DNA of 7,555 bases from Oscillospiraceae bacterium (GCA_017848075.1 JAGALG010000186.1:1-7555); one strand, 5' to 3'. Shown: positions 1 to 6,871, numbered from the stretch's first letter. The notes: generated by a model from the letters alone, not told the origin. A program made the numbers and translations.

Positions 1-429
1 GATGCGGTAGAGAATAAGACCGATAAAACCATGAACGAGTTCCTGAAGAGTCTTGAAATTGACTTCTCCTTCATGTCCTACGCCCCAATTCTCTTTATTT
101 CCGCAAAAACCGGCCAGCGTATTCCAAAACTGTTTGAAACGATCAATATGGTTTATGAGCAGAATGGCCGCCGTGTTACCACCGGTATGCTTAACGAGAT
201 GTTGGCTTATGCGACTGCCCGTGTTCAGCCGCCGTCTGATAAGGGCAAACGTCTGAAGATTTACTACATGACTCAGGTTTCCACCCGTCCACCAACATTT
301 GCAAGCTTCGTAAACCGAGCAGATTTGTATCACTTCTCCTATCAGCGCTATCTGGAAAATCAGATTCGTGAGACCTTTGGTTTGGATCATACCCCGATCC
401 GTATGTTGACCCGCGAAAAAGAAAAGTAG
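1..429 (+). CDS. der: Ribosome biogenesis GTPase Der (EngA), C-terminal part
   Basis: Der is an essential GTPase with two tandem G domains and a C-terminal KH-like domain. It acts in the cytoplasm on maturation of the 50S ribosomal subunit. Only the last 142 codons are in the window, open from base 1 in frame 1. The first residues, DAVENKTDKTMNEF, fit what normally follows the G4 motif of the second G domain, so the leading Asp is probably the D of NKWD (inference). The G5 motif SAKTG is at visible residues 34-38. From about residue 55 to the end is the KH-like domain, including RPPTFASFVN and the typical terminus HTPIRMLTREKEK. The ATG at base 31 is internal and is not the real start. The gene ends 66 bases before plsY, which has its own promoter-like sequence. 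The family call is secure. Confidence 0.95.
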   Translation, partial: DAVENKTDKTMNEFLKSLEIDFSFMSYAPILFISAKTGQRIPKLFETINMVYEQNGRRVTTGMLNEMLAYATARVQPPSDKGKRLKIYYMTQVSTRPPTFASFVNRADLYHFSYQRYLENQIRETFGLDHTPIRMLTREKEK

Positions 430-432
430 GTC

Positions 433-461
433 TTGCGAACTGCTGAAACATATGTTACACT
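433..461 (+). promoter_or_regulatory. Candidate promoter of plsY (extended -10)
   Basis: The -35 candidate TTGCGA (433-438) is separated by 17 bases from TACACT (456-461). TG at 453-454 stands one base before the -10 and makes it an extended -10. The element matches the better parE promoter at the core TATGTTACA(A/C)T. It lies between the der stop and plsY, so plsY and gpsA may be transcribed independently of der. This is by inspection only, and no start site is known. Confidence 0.45.
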
Positions 462-477
462 TATGTAAAAGCAGTTC
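437..477 (+). other. Nested inverted repeat in the der-plsY gap
   Basis: GAACTGCT (437-444) pairs perfectly with AGCAGTTC (470-477). Inside it, ACATA (448-452) pairs with TATGT (462-466). The two stems are separated by a symmetric 3x3 internal loop, and the terminal loop is 9 bases. No T tract follows, so it is not a standard terminator. It overlaps the candidate plsY promoter, so it could be an operator or an RNA hairpin at the der 3' end. Confidence 0.4.
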
Positions 478-495
478 CTTATAAGGAGAGATTGT

Positions 496-1143
496 ATGAA
501 TTCAACTGTTCTGGCTGTACTTTGTAGTGCGCTTGTTGGCTACCTGCTGGGCAGCCTGAGCTTTGCGATCATTGTCAGCCGTATCTATGCCCATGATGAT
601 GTAAGAAACTACGGAAGCCATAATGCAGGCATGACCAATGTGCTGCGGGTTTATGGCCTTGGCCCTGCTGCTGCAACCTTGTTGGGCGATTTCGGCAAAG
701 GAATTCTTGCTGTTTTTCTGGGCCGTCTGATTTTTGAAACTCTCGGTGTCAGTGGTATGGACGCTGGCTACATTGCTGGTCTTGCTGCACTCTTGGGTCA
801 TCTGTTCCCACTGTGGTTTGGTTTCCGCGGCGGTAAGGGAGTTTTGACCAGTATTGGTATCATGATGGCGGTTAATCCGCTGGTGATGGGTATGATTCTG
901 CTGTTGCTGATCCCGTTTGTTCTGGTGGTACGCATTGTATCTCTGGCCTCTATTATTGGTGCGGCACTGTACCCTATCCTTACTTATGCAATGCTGGTAT
1001 TCCAGAATAAAGATCCACTGTGGGATACGGTATTTGCTGTGATTTTTGCAGCACTGGTTATCTGGATGCATCGCAGCAATATCAAACGGCTGATGAATGG
1101 CACAGAAAAGCGTCTGACTCTGCCAAAAAAAGAGAAAAAATAA
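496..1143 (+). CDS. plsY: Acyl-phosphate:glycerol-3-phosphate acyltransferase PlsY
   Basis: PlsY is an integral membrane enzyme that moves the acyl group from acyl-phosphate to the sn-1 position of glycerol-3-phosphate. The product is lysophosphatidic acid, in the first committed step of phospholipid synthesis. The 215-aa protein is of usual family length and mostly hydrophobic, with several predicted membrane helices. The family motifs are visible: GSHNAGMTN (residues 40-48), then GDFGKG (64-69); RGGKGV (111-116) in a loop after GHLFPLWFGF; and RIVSLASI (146-153). The C terminus is basic (KRLTLPKKEKK), as expected for a cytoplasmic tail. The ATG at 496 is preceded by AAGGAG at 483-488, which supports this start. 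gpsA, which supplies its substrate, follows 78 bases downstream. Nothing is unusual in the protein, and the call is secure. Confidence 0.96.
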   Translation: MNSTVLAVLCSALVGYLLGSLSFAIIVSRIYAHDDVRNYGSHNAGMTNVLRVYGLGPAAATLLGDFGKGILAVFLGRLIFETLGVSGMDAGYIAGLAALLGHLFPLWFGFRGGKGVLTSIGIMMAVNPLVMGMILLLLIPFVLVVRIVSLASIIGAALYPILTYAMLVFQNKDPLWDTVFAVIFAALVIWMHRSNIKRLMNGTEKRLTLPKKEKK

Positions 1144-1151
1144 CAGGCCTT

Positions 1152-1180
1152 ATCTCCTTTTGCCCACAGCGAAAGGAGAT
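1152..1180 (+). other. Intercistronic hairpin between plsY and gpsA
   Basis: ATCTCCTTT (1152-1160) pairs perfectly with AAAGGAGAT (1172-1180). The pairing continues inward through a T-G wobble and two G-C pairs to a 5-base loop (CCACA), giving a stem of 12 pairs. Only TTTTGCT follows, so it would be a weak terminator at best. A partial attenuator or an mRNA-stabilising hairpin is as likely. The 3' arm carries an AAGGAG Shine-Dalgarno-like sequence, but no usable start codon lies at a normal distance from it. Confidence 0.5.
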
Positions 1181-1221
1181 TTTGCTATCCGACAACATGA
1201 GAAGAGAGGAACGAGTGAGCT

Positions 1222-2235
1222 ATGGCGAAAATTGCAATCCTGGGTTCCGGTGCCTTTGGCAGCGCCCTGTCCATTATGTGCAGCCATGCCGGCCATGAGG
1301 TGGTGGTATGGAGTCGTTCTGCGGCAAAATTGCAGGAAGAAGAAGGACTGCGTTTCCACAGCAAATTACCAGGTGTGGCAGTCCCGGAGGATATCGTATT
1401 CAGCACCGATTTGAATTGTATCAAAGGTTGTGATCTTGTGCTCTTAGCGATCCCATCCTTTGGTATTCGGGAGAACTGCCGCAATATCCGTCCTCTGCTG
1501 GGGAAGGATGCAGTCGTTGTTTGTGCGGCGAAGGGTCTCGAAAAGGGCAGTTTTAAGGATTTTGTTACTGTCATTGAAGAGGAATTGCCGGACAACGATT
1601 GCGTAGCACTCTCCGGTCCATCATTTGCGGCAGAAATTGCAAGAGGAATTCCGACAACAGTTGTTGTTGCCTCCCGCAAACGGGAAGCGGCCAACCGGGT
1701 ACAGGATCTTTTGATGAATCCTTCCTTCCGCATTTATGTCAGCGATGATATCATTGGTGTGGAGCTGGGCGGTGCCTTGAAAAATATCATTGCAGTCTGC
1801 TCTGGTATCTGTGATGGCTTGCTGGATCATGCAGCCAATACCAAAGCGGCTCTGATGACCCGTGGTATTACAGAAATTGCCCGTTTGGGAACTGCGATGG
1901 GCGGTCAGCAGGAGACCTTTGCCGGGCTGTCCGGTATTGGTGACCTGATGCTGACCTGTTCCAGCAATCAGTCCCGAAACTATCGCTTTGGTCAGCTGCT
2001 TAGTCAGGGAATGACAGTGCAGGCTGCCATGGAGAGTATTGGCATGGTTGTCGAAGGCTATTATGCTACCGGGACAGCTTATGAACTGGCTAAATCCATG
2101 GGAGTGGATATGCCGATCGTCAATCAGGCATATGAGGTTCTGTATAAGGGAAAAGAGCCGAAACAGGCCTTAGTCGATCTGATGGGGCGTCCAAAACGCC
2201 ACGAATCGGAAGAAATTTGGCTGGAAAAGAAATAA
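1222..2235 (+). CDS. gpsA: Glycerol-3-phosphate dehydrogenase [NAD(P)+] GpsA
   Basis: GpsA reduces dihydroxyacetone phosphate to sn-glycerol-3-phosphate with NAD(P)H in the cytosol, supplying the phospholipid backbone. The 337-aa protein has the normal length. The N-terminal Rossmann fold begins with GSGAFGSAL (residues 8-16, GxGxxG at 8-13). The middle has AAKGLEKGSF and SGPSFAAEIARGIPT. The catalytic lysine is Lys187 in GGALKNIIAV. The substrate and cofactor region GLSGIGDLMLTCSSNQSRN is intact and is followed by YRFG, with VVEGYYAT further on. The ATG at 1222 is preceded by GAGAGGA (1204-1210), with slightly long spacing. The product feeds PlsY just upstream, so the pair probably forms one unit, although a hairpin lies between them. 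A terminator follows at once. The call is secure. Confidence 0.97.
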   Translation: MAKIAILGSGAFGSALSIMCSHAGHEVVVWSRSAAKLQEEEGLRFHSKLPGVAVPEDIVFSTDLNCIKGCDLVLLAIPSFGIRENCRNIRPLLGKDAVVVCAAKGLEKGSFKDFVTVIEEELPDNDCVALSGPSFAAEIARGIPTTVVVASRKREAANRVQDLLMNPSFRIYVSDDIIGVELGGALKNIIAVCSGICDGLLDHAANTKAALMTRGITEIARLGTAMGGQQETFAGLSGIGDLMLTCSSNQSRNYRFGQLLSQGMTVQAAMESIGMVVEGYYATGTAYELAKSMGVDMPIVNQAYEVLYKGKEPKQALVDLMGRPKRHESEEIWLEKK

Positions 2236-2240
2236 AACGC

Positions 2241-2268
2241 AAAGAGCTGCCTTTGGCGGCTCTTTTTT
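2241..2268 (+). terminator. Rho-independent terminator after gpsA
   Basis: AGAGCTGCC (2243-2251) pairs with GGCGGCTCT (2255-2263) across a TTT loop, with one G-T wobble. A bases on the 5' side can extend the stem into the T tract. Six T residues (2263-2268) follow. It begins six bases after the gpsA stop and separates the lipid genes from the topoisomerase genes. Confidence 0.9.
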
Positions 2269-2280
2269 CCTGCAATTCTT

Positions 2281-2310
2281 TTGACTTGAATGGGAAATCT
2301 ATGTTACAAT
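2281..2310 (+). promoter_or_regulatory. Promoter of the parE-parC unit
   Basis: The -35 TTGACT (2281-2286), an 18-base spacer and the -10 TACAAT (2305-2310) make a good housekeeping sigma-factor promoter. TG at 2302-2303, one base upstream of the -10, makes it an extended -10. It directly follows the gpsA terminator and lies 37 bases before the parE start codon, so transcription would begin with a short leader containing the ribosome binding site. Confidence 0.8.
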
Positions 2311-2332
2311 ATTTTTGTATTGACTAATTCTT

Positions 2333-2340
2333 AAGGAGGA
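2333..2340 (+). promoter_or_regulatory. Ribosome binding site of parE (decides a GTG start)
   Basis: AAGGAGGA is a near-perfect Shine-Dalgarno sequence ending 7 bases before GTG at 2348. It supports this GTG as the start. The protein then begins MAKKHQEYGNESISALKGAD, the usual N terminus of this ParE type. Confidence 0.85.
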
Positions 2341-2347
2341 GCAGGCA

Positions 2348-3559
2348 GTGGCAAAAAAACATCAGGAATACGGTAACGAAAGTATCTCTGCTCTGAAAGG
2401 CGCGGACCGTGTCCGCAAACGCCCCGGCGTTATTTTTGGCTCAGATGGCTTGGAGGGTTGCGAACATTCCATGTTCGAAATCTTGTCAAACTCCATCGAT
2501 GAGGCGCGAGAGGGCTATGGTAAAAAAATCATTATCACCCGCTATCGGGATCACTCTATTGAAGTAGAGGACTTTGGCCGCGGTATTCCAGTCGATTTTA
2601 ACCAAAAGGAAAACCGTTATAACTGGGAGTTGGTTTTCTGCGAACTGTACGCCGGCGGCAAATATAATACCAATGCCGGAGAAAATTACGGCTTCTCTCT
2701 GGGCCTCAATGGTTTGGGCTCCTGTGCGACTCAGTATTCTTCCGAATACTTTGATGCGGAGATCTACCGTGATGGTTTCCGCTATGAACTGCACTTTGAG
2801 AAAGGTCAGAACATCGGCGGACTGAAAAAAGAAGCCAGCAATCGGAAACAGACCGGTTCCCGCCAGCGCTGGAAGCCGGATCTGGAAGTATTCACGGATA
2901 TTGATATCCCGGTAGAATTCTATGAAAGCGTGCTGAAGCGGCAGGCTGTGGTAAATCCAGGCCTGTTGTTTGTGTTCCGAAATGAAACCGAGAACGGCAT
3001 GGAAACCAAAGAATTTATCTATGAAAAGGGTATTGTGGACTATGTTGCGGAACTGGCCCATGAAAGTAATCTGACCACCATTCAGTACTGGGAAGATGAA
3101 CAGCGCGGTCGTGACCGAGAGGATAAGGACGAGTATAAGGTTAAACTGTCTGTTGCTTTCTGTTTCTCCAATCAGGTCAACATGACAGAGTATTACCATA
3201 ACTCCAGCCATTTGGAACATGGTGGTTCTCCGGAAAAAGCGGTGAAACAAGCCTTTGTATCCCAAATCGACCGTTACCTGAAACAGGGCAGCAAATATCT
3301 GAAGGGCGAAAGCTCCATCAAATATCAGGATATTGAGGACTGTCTGTTGCTGGTATCTTCCTCTTTCTCCACGCAGACATCTTATGAGAACCAGACCAAA
3401 AAATCCATTACCAATAAATTTATCTATGAAGCAATGACAGACTTCCTGAAACGACAGTTGGAAGTTTACTTCATCGAAAATCCGGACGAAGCGGTAAAAA
3501 TTGCTGAGCAGGTTTTGGTCAATAACGCAGTCGCGAAAATGCGGAAAAGACCCGCCTGA
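2348..3559 (+). CDS. parE: ParE N-terminal fragment: ATPase and transducer domains
   Basis: This open frame of 403 codons contains the ATP-binding half of the topoisomerase IV B subunit. RKRPGVIFG is at residues 24-31. FEILSNSIDEA (43-53) carries the presumed general base Glu44 and Mg-binding Asn48. EDFGRGIPV (74-82) holds the adenine-binding Asp75. AGGKYN (102-107) precedes GLNGLG (119-124), the ATP-lid glycines. The transducer QTK loop is at 349-351, with Lys351 the gamma-phosphate lysine. Motifs differ from the E. coli pattern (DFGRG for DDGRG or DNGRG, GLNGLG for GLHGVG). I believe this is normal for clostridial ParE. The last 11 residues, after Asn392, are out of frame and do not resemble the family. 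The fragment alone could bind ATP but lacks the TOPRIM metal site. Confidence 0.85.
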   Translation: MAKKHQEYGNESISALKGADRVRKRPGVIFGSDGLEGCEHSMFEILSNSIDEAREGYGKKIIITRYRDHSIEVEDFGRGIPVDFNQKENRYNWELVFCELYAGGKYNTNAGENYGFSLGLNGLGSCATQYSSEYFDAEIYRDGFRYELHFEKGQNIGGLKKEASNRKQTGSRQRWKPDLEVFTDIDIPVEFYESVLKRQAVVNPGLLFVFRNETENGMETKEFIYEKGIVDYVAELAHESNLTTIQYWEDEQRGRDREDKDEYKVKLSVAFCFSNQVNMTEYYHNSSHLEHGGSPEKAVKQAFVSQIDRYLKQGSKYLKGESSIKYQDIEDCLLLVSSSFSTQTSYENQTKKSITNKFIYEAMTDFLKRQLEVYFIENPDEAVKIAEQVLVNNAVAKMRKRPA

Positions 3560-4329
3560 ATCTGAAAAAGAAACTGTCCGGTACCATCGATCTGTCTAAT
3601 CGAGTACAGAAATTTGTTGACTGCCGCAGCAAGGATGTCAACGAGCGTGAGCTCTATATTGTGGAGGGCGACTCTGCGCTGGGTGCTTGTAAGTTGAGTC
3701 GTGACGCTCAGTTCCAGGCCATTATTCCGGTACGAGGAAAGATCCTCAACTGCCTGAAAGCAGACTATGATAAGATTTTTAAAAGTGAGATCATTTCCGA
3801 TATTATCAAGGTATTGGGCTGTGGTGTCGAGGTGAAATCCAAAGCCAATAAGGAGCTTTCCTCCTTTGATATCAGCGGTCTTCGCTGGAATAAAATCATC
3901 TTCTGTACCGATGCAGACTATGATGGTTTCCAGATCCGTACACTGCTGCTGACGATGATTTATCGACTGACCCCTACCTTGATCGAAGAGGGTTATGTTT
4001 ATATTGCGGAATCTCCGCTGTTTGAGATCATCGATAAGGATATGAGCTATTTTGCTTATACCGAAGCTGAAAAGACCAAAATCCTGGAGAAACTGGGCAA
4101 CAAAAAAGTTACGATCAACCGCTCCAAAGGTCTTGGTGAAAATGATCCGGAGATGATGTGGATGACTACCATGAATCCGGAAACTCGCCGCTTGATCAAA
4201 GTAACTCCAACGGATGCACAGGCAACCGAGCAGATGTTTGATCTGCTGCTGGGTAATAATTTGGAAGGCAGAAAAGAATTTATCGCGGAAAATGGTGCCC
4301 GTTATCTGGATGTGGCAGATCTTTCCTAA
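3526..4329 (+). CDS. parE: ParE C-terminal fragment: TOPRIM domain, out of frame with the start
   Basis: The frame-1 coding region continues ParE from RSRENAEKTRLN to the stop at 4327-4329. It carries the TOPRIM metal-binding glutamate in VEGDSALG, the RGKILN motif, the DxDxD acidic cluster in TDADYDGF, and RSKGLGEND near the C terminus. ParE uses these with ParC to coordinate Mg2+ for DNA cleavage. The first possible start codon in this frame is GTG at 3661, exactly at the V of VEGDSA. No Shine-Dalgarno sequence precedes it, and using it would remove the lead-in of the domain, so independent translation is unlikely. A gene caller may report 3661-4329 as a separate 222-aa protein. It is really the second half of parE. 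parC follows 31 bases later. Confidence 0.8.
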   Translation, partial: RSRENAEKTRLNLKKKLSGTIDLSNRVQKFVDCRSKDVNERELYIVEGDSALGACKLSRDAQFQAIIPVRGKILNCLKADYDKIFKSEIISDIIKVLGCGVEVKSKANKELSSFDISGLRWNKIIFCTDADYDGFQIRTLLLTMIYRLTPTLIEEGYVYIAESPLFEIIDKDMSYFAYTEAEKTKILEKLGNKKVTINRSKGLGENDPEMMWMTTMNPETRRLIKVTPTDAQATEQMFDLLLGNNLEGRKEFIAENGARYLDVADLS

Positions 4330-4360
4330 ACAGTACGAGAGAAAGGATGGTTAGCCTACT

Positions 4361-6616
4361 ATGGCAAAAAAGAAAACAGAACCAAAAAAACCAAAGCAGA
4401 CTTCCTCTCAGAGCAAGGCATACATTGAGAATGCCGGTGTTGTGCTGAATCAGGAGATCACCGATACTTTGGAAACCAATTATATGCCCTACGCCATGAG
4501 CGTTATTGTTTCCCGTGCAATCCCGGAGATTGACGGTTTTAAGCCTTCTCACCGAAAACTGCTGTACACAATGTATAAAATGGGCCTTTTAACGGGTCAA
4601 CGAACCAAATCTGCCAATATTGTCGGTCAGACGATGAAGCTGAACCCTCATGGTGATGCTGCGATTTACGAGACAATGGTGCGTCTGTCCCGAGGACATG
4701 AGGCGCTGCTCCATCCTTATGTGGACTCAAAAGGTAACTTTGGTAAGGCATATTCCCACGATATGGCCTATGCGGCTTCCCGTTATACCGAGGCAAAATT
4801 GGATACTCTCAGTGGGGAGCTGTTCCGGGATATTGATAAGGATACTGTGGACTTTGTGGACAACTATGACAACACCATGAAGGAACCAACCTTGTTCCCG
4901 GTGACTTTCCCTTCGATTTTGGTCAACTCCAACTTGGGTATCGCTGTTGGTATGGCTTGTAATATTTGCTCTTTTAACTTAGAGGAAGTATGTAACACCA
5001 CCATTGAGCTGATCAAAAATCCGAAGCATGATGTGAGCCTGACGCTGAAGGCGCCGGACTTTGCCGGCGGCGGTCAGATCATCTATCATCAGGATGAGAT
5101 GGAAAAAATCTACGAAACCGGCCGTGGCTCCTTTAAGGTGCGGGCCCGTTATCGTTATGATGAAAAGAATAACTGTCTGGAGATCACGGAGATTCCTCCA
5201 ACGACCACAACCGAGGCCATCATGGACAAGGTTGTGGAGCTGGTCAAAGCAGGAAAACTGAAAGAAATCTCTGATATGCGTGACGAGACTGACCTGAGCG
5301 GTTTGACCTTAGCCATTGATTTGAAACGAGGTGTAGATCCGGACAAGCTGATGCAGAAGCTGTACCGCTTCACTCCGCTGGAGGATAGCTTCTCCTGCAA
5401 CTTCAATGTACTGATTGCCGGTACACCACGGGTTCTTGGCGTGCGCGCTCTCTTGGAAGAGTGGATCGCATTCCGTACAATGTGTGTAAAACGCAGAGTA
5501 TATTACGATCTGGATAAGAAAAAGGAAAAACTGCACCTGTTAGAAGGTTTGGAAAAGATCCTGCTGGATATCGATCAGGCGATTCGTATCGTTCGTGAGA
5601 CCAAGGAAGAAGTAGATGTGGTTCCTAACCTGATGATCGGTTTTGGTATTGATGAGATACAGGCAGAATATGTAGCAGAGATCAAACTGCGCCATCTGAA
5701 TCGGGAATATATTCTGAAACGAACCAAAGAAATCGAGGAACTGAAAGCAGCCATTGAGGAGCTGGAGTCTATCCTTGGCAATGATAAAAAGGTAAAAAAT
5801 ATTATCGTTGCCGAGCTGAAAGAAGTAGTAAAAAAACACGGCAAACCTCGCAAATCGTTGTTGATTTATAAAGAAGATGTAAAGCAATATAATGAGGAAG
5901 AACATAAAAAAGCCGAGGAATACCCAGTGCATTTGTTCTTTACCAAAGGCGGCTATTTCAAAAAGATCACGACTCAGTCTTATCGCATGAGCTCTGAACA
6001 GTATTTGAAGGACGGCGATGCGGTACAGGATCATTTGGAGACAAGCAGTGGAATCAATCTGCTGTTCTTCTCGGATAAAGGTCAGGTATATAAGTCCAAC
6101 GCTTCGGAATTTGTGGATACGAAGGCCAGCACACTGGGTGATTTTATTCCGGTAAAACTGGGCATGGACGAAGGCGAGGCAGCCAAGTTTATGGTCGCAA
6201 CCAGTGACTATCAGGGTTTCCTGCTGTTCTTCTTTGAAAACGGTAAGGTGGCAAAAGTCAGCCTGAAAGCCTATGAAACCAAAACCAACCGGAAAAAACT
6301 GATCAATGCCTACAACACGAAGGCAGGTTCTCCTCTGGTTGCTGTTTTGGCTTTGACTGAGGAGCAGGAAGTGGAACTGACAGCTGATGGCGGCCGTGTG
6401 CTGATTTTCCACAGTGGTTCTCTGTTGGAAAAAACCACAAAGGATAGCCAGGGCGTTCAGGTCATGACGCTGAAGAAGGGTGACTTCGTGAAAAAGGCCC
6501 ACATTTATGAGACCGGAAGTCTGGAAAATGACCATCGTTATAAAGCAAAATCTCTGCCGTCCCGCGGCAACATTCCGCCGGTGGTTCAGTTGACCCTGGA
6601 AGGTATGGGAGAATAA
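4361..6616 (+). CDS. parC: DNA topoisomerase IV subunit A (ParC)
   Basis: ParC is the DNA cleavage and religation subunit that pairs with ParE. The 751-aa protein has a basic N-terminal extension (MAKKKTEPKKPKQ), then the winged-helix cleavage domain with RAIPEIDGFKPSHRKLLYTM (residues 52-71). The catalytic tyrosine is Tyr142 in AASRYTEAKL, after Arg141. The tower follows, then a coiled-coil stretch around EIEELKAAIEELESIL, then KNIIVAELKEVVKKHGKPRK. From about residue 520 there is a beta-pinwheel-like C-terminal domain. No canonical gyrase box (QRRGGKG) is present. The weaker KTNRKKLINAYN stands in its place, favouring topoisomerase IV over gyrase. In the quinolone region PHGDAAIYETMV, Ala100 sits where many homologues have Ser, and Glu104 at the acidic position. 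The start ATG has AAAGGAT at 4342-4348. It is co-transcribed with parE and ends at a terminator. Confidence 0.94.
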   Translation: MAKKKTEPKKPKQTSSQSKAYIENAGVVLNQEITDTLETNYMPYAMSVIVSRAIPEIDGFKPSHRKLLYTMYKMGLLTGQRTKSANIVGQTMKLNPHGDAAIYETMVRLSRGHEALLHPYVDSKGNFGKAYSHDMAYAASRYTEAKLDTLSGELFRDIDKDTVDFVDNYDNTMKEPTLFPVTFPSILVNSNLGIAVGMACNICSFNLEEVCNTTIELIKNPKHDVSLTLKAPDFAGGGQIIYHQDEMEKIYETGRGSFKVRARYRYDEKNNCLEITEIPPTTTTEAIMDKVVELVKAGKLKEISDMRDETDLSGLTLAIDLKRGVDPDKLMQKLYRFTPLEDSFSCNFNVLIAGTPRVLGVRALLEEWIAFRTMCVKRRVYYDLDKKKEKLHLLEGLEKILLDIDQAIRIVRETKEEVDVVPNLMIGFGIDEIQAEYVAEIKLRHLNREYILKRTKEIEELKAAIEELESILGNDKKVKNIIVAELKEVVKKHGKPRKSLLIYKEDVKQYNEEEHKKAEEYPVHLFFTKGGYFKKITTQSYRMSSEQYLKDGDAVQDHLETSSGINLLFFSDKGQVYKSNASEFVDTKASTLGDFIPVKLGMDEGEAAKFMVATSDYQGFLLFFFENGKVAKVSLKAYETKTNRKKLINAYNTKAGSPLVAVLALTEEQEVELTADGGRVLIFHSGSLLEKTTKDSQGVQVMTLKKGDFVKKAHIYETGSLENDHRYKAKSLPSRGNIPPVVQLTLEGMGE

Positions 6617-6657
6617 ACAAAGGCTCTCTACATTTGGTGGAGGTTTATAAAACAGGT

Positions 6658-6691
6658 AATGGAGCGTATTCATGTGATACGCTCCATTTTT
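6658..6691 (+). terminator. Rho-independent terminator after parC
   Basis: TGGAGCGTAT (6660-6669) pairs perfectly with ATACGCTCCA (6677-6686) around a 7-base loop. A residues at 6658-6659 pair with the first T residues of the tail, giving a 12-bp stem. Five T residues (6687-6691) follow. It closes the parE-parC unit about 40 bases after the parC stop. Confidence 0.92.
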
Positions 6692-6808
6692 ATATGCAGG
6701 ATTTGAGGCAGGAACACACCAACAATATCATGGTGGTAAATTTAGAACCATGGCAGAATCTTGTTTTATTGCAGAAAGGTGGTATTTTCAAAACTCATAC
6801 AATTCCTG

Positions 6809-6837
6809 AACTCAACGGTTGACCTCAACCGTCAGTT
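6809..6837 (+). repeat. Imperfect inverted repeat ACGGTTG / CAACCGT
   Basis: ACGGTTG (6815-6821) and CAACCGT (6826-6832) are exact complements around a 4-base loop. Outer arms AACT (6809-6812) and AGTT (6834-6837) also pair, with a 2-base and a 1-base bulge between. No T tract follows, so it is not a terminator. Its place some 60 bases upstream of the XRE promoter -10 makes a protein-binding site possible. Confidence 0.35.
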
Positions 6838-6871
6838 GCTTATTTGAAGCGATAACACAAACACGCATCGC

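Larger units (their letters stand above)
2348..4329 (+). pseudogene. parE: Topoisomerase IV subunit B (ParE), whole locus with a one-base frameshift
   Basis: ParE is the ATPase subunit of topoisomerase IV, which with ParC decatenates chromosomes. The locus encodes the complete architecture: GHKL ATPase domain, transducer domain, TOPRIM domain and tail. The frame changes from frame 2 to frame 1 near 3524-3525. Reading VNK-RSRENAEKTRLN requires AATAAACGC, but the window has AATAACGC, so one A appears to be missing from a three-A run. Restoring it gives about 660 residues, a normal ParE length, with every motif in order. As written, translation stops at TGA 3557-3559, before TOPRIM. Both halves are otherwise intact with no further stops, which means a very recent mutation or a sequence error rather than old decay. 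parE is normally essential, so an error is my favoured reading, although a separate gyrB elsewhere cannot be excluded as a backup. Confidence 0.85.

Noticed and set aside
502..1071. A 189-codon minus-strand open frame opposite plsY.
   Set aside because: The composition is rich in Gln, Asn, Thr and His, as expected from antisense reading of a hydrophobic membrane gene. No domain is seen.
1152..1187. Calling the plsY-gpsA hairpin a full terminator.
   Set aside because: The tail is only TTTTGCT, and the next gene is in the same pathway with no clear promoter of its own.
2486..3265. A 259-codon minus-strand open frame opposite parE.
   Set aside because: It lies wholly opposite the conserved ATPase and transducer region of parE and has no family resemblance. 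It is an antisense shadow.
3526..3559. Programmed -1 ribosomal frameshifting in parE.
   Set aside because: No in-frame slippery heptamer and no clear stimulatory structure were seen. A missing A in a three-A run explains the data more simply. It is kept as an alternative to test, not as a call.
3661..4329. Treating the TOPRIM part as an independent gene starting at GTG 3661.
   Set aside because: There is no ribosome binding site before it, and the coding similarity extends upstream to 3526, so it is the displaced second half of parE.
5540..6673. A 377-codon minus-strand open frame opposite parC.
   Set aside because: It is a shadow of the parC coding sequence. It has no recognisable domain, and the + strand frame is a clear conserved ParC.
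6659..6706. A 15-codon leader-like ORF (MERIHVIRSIFICRI) overlapping the parC terminator, with GGAGG upstream.
   Set aside because: The spacing from GGAGG to ATG is about 15 bases, it consists mainly of the terminator stem, and no regulated gene follows directly. It is probably coincidence.
6634..6822. A frame-1 open frame starting at GTG 6634, or ATG 6694, running through the parC terminator to 6822.
   Set aside because: The GTG start would place the parC terminator inside the coding region. The ATG start has no Shine-Dalgarno sequence, and the peptide (…NNIMVVNLEPWQNLVLLQK…) matches no family I know.
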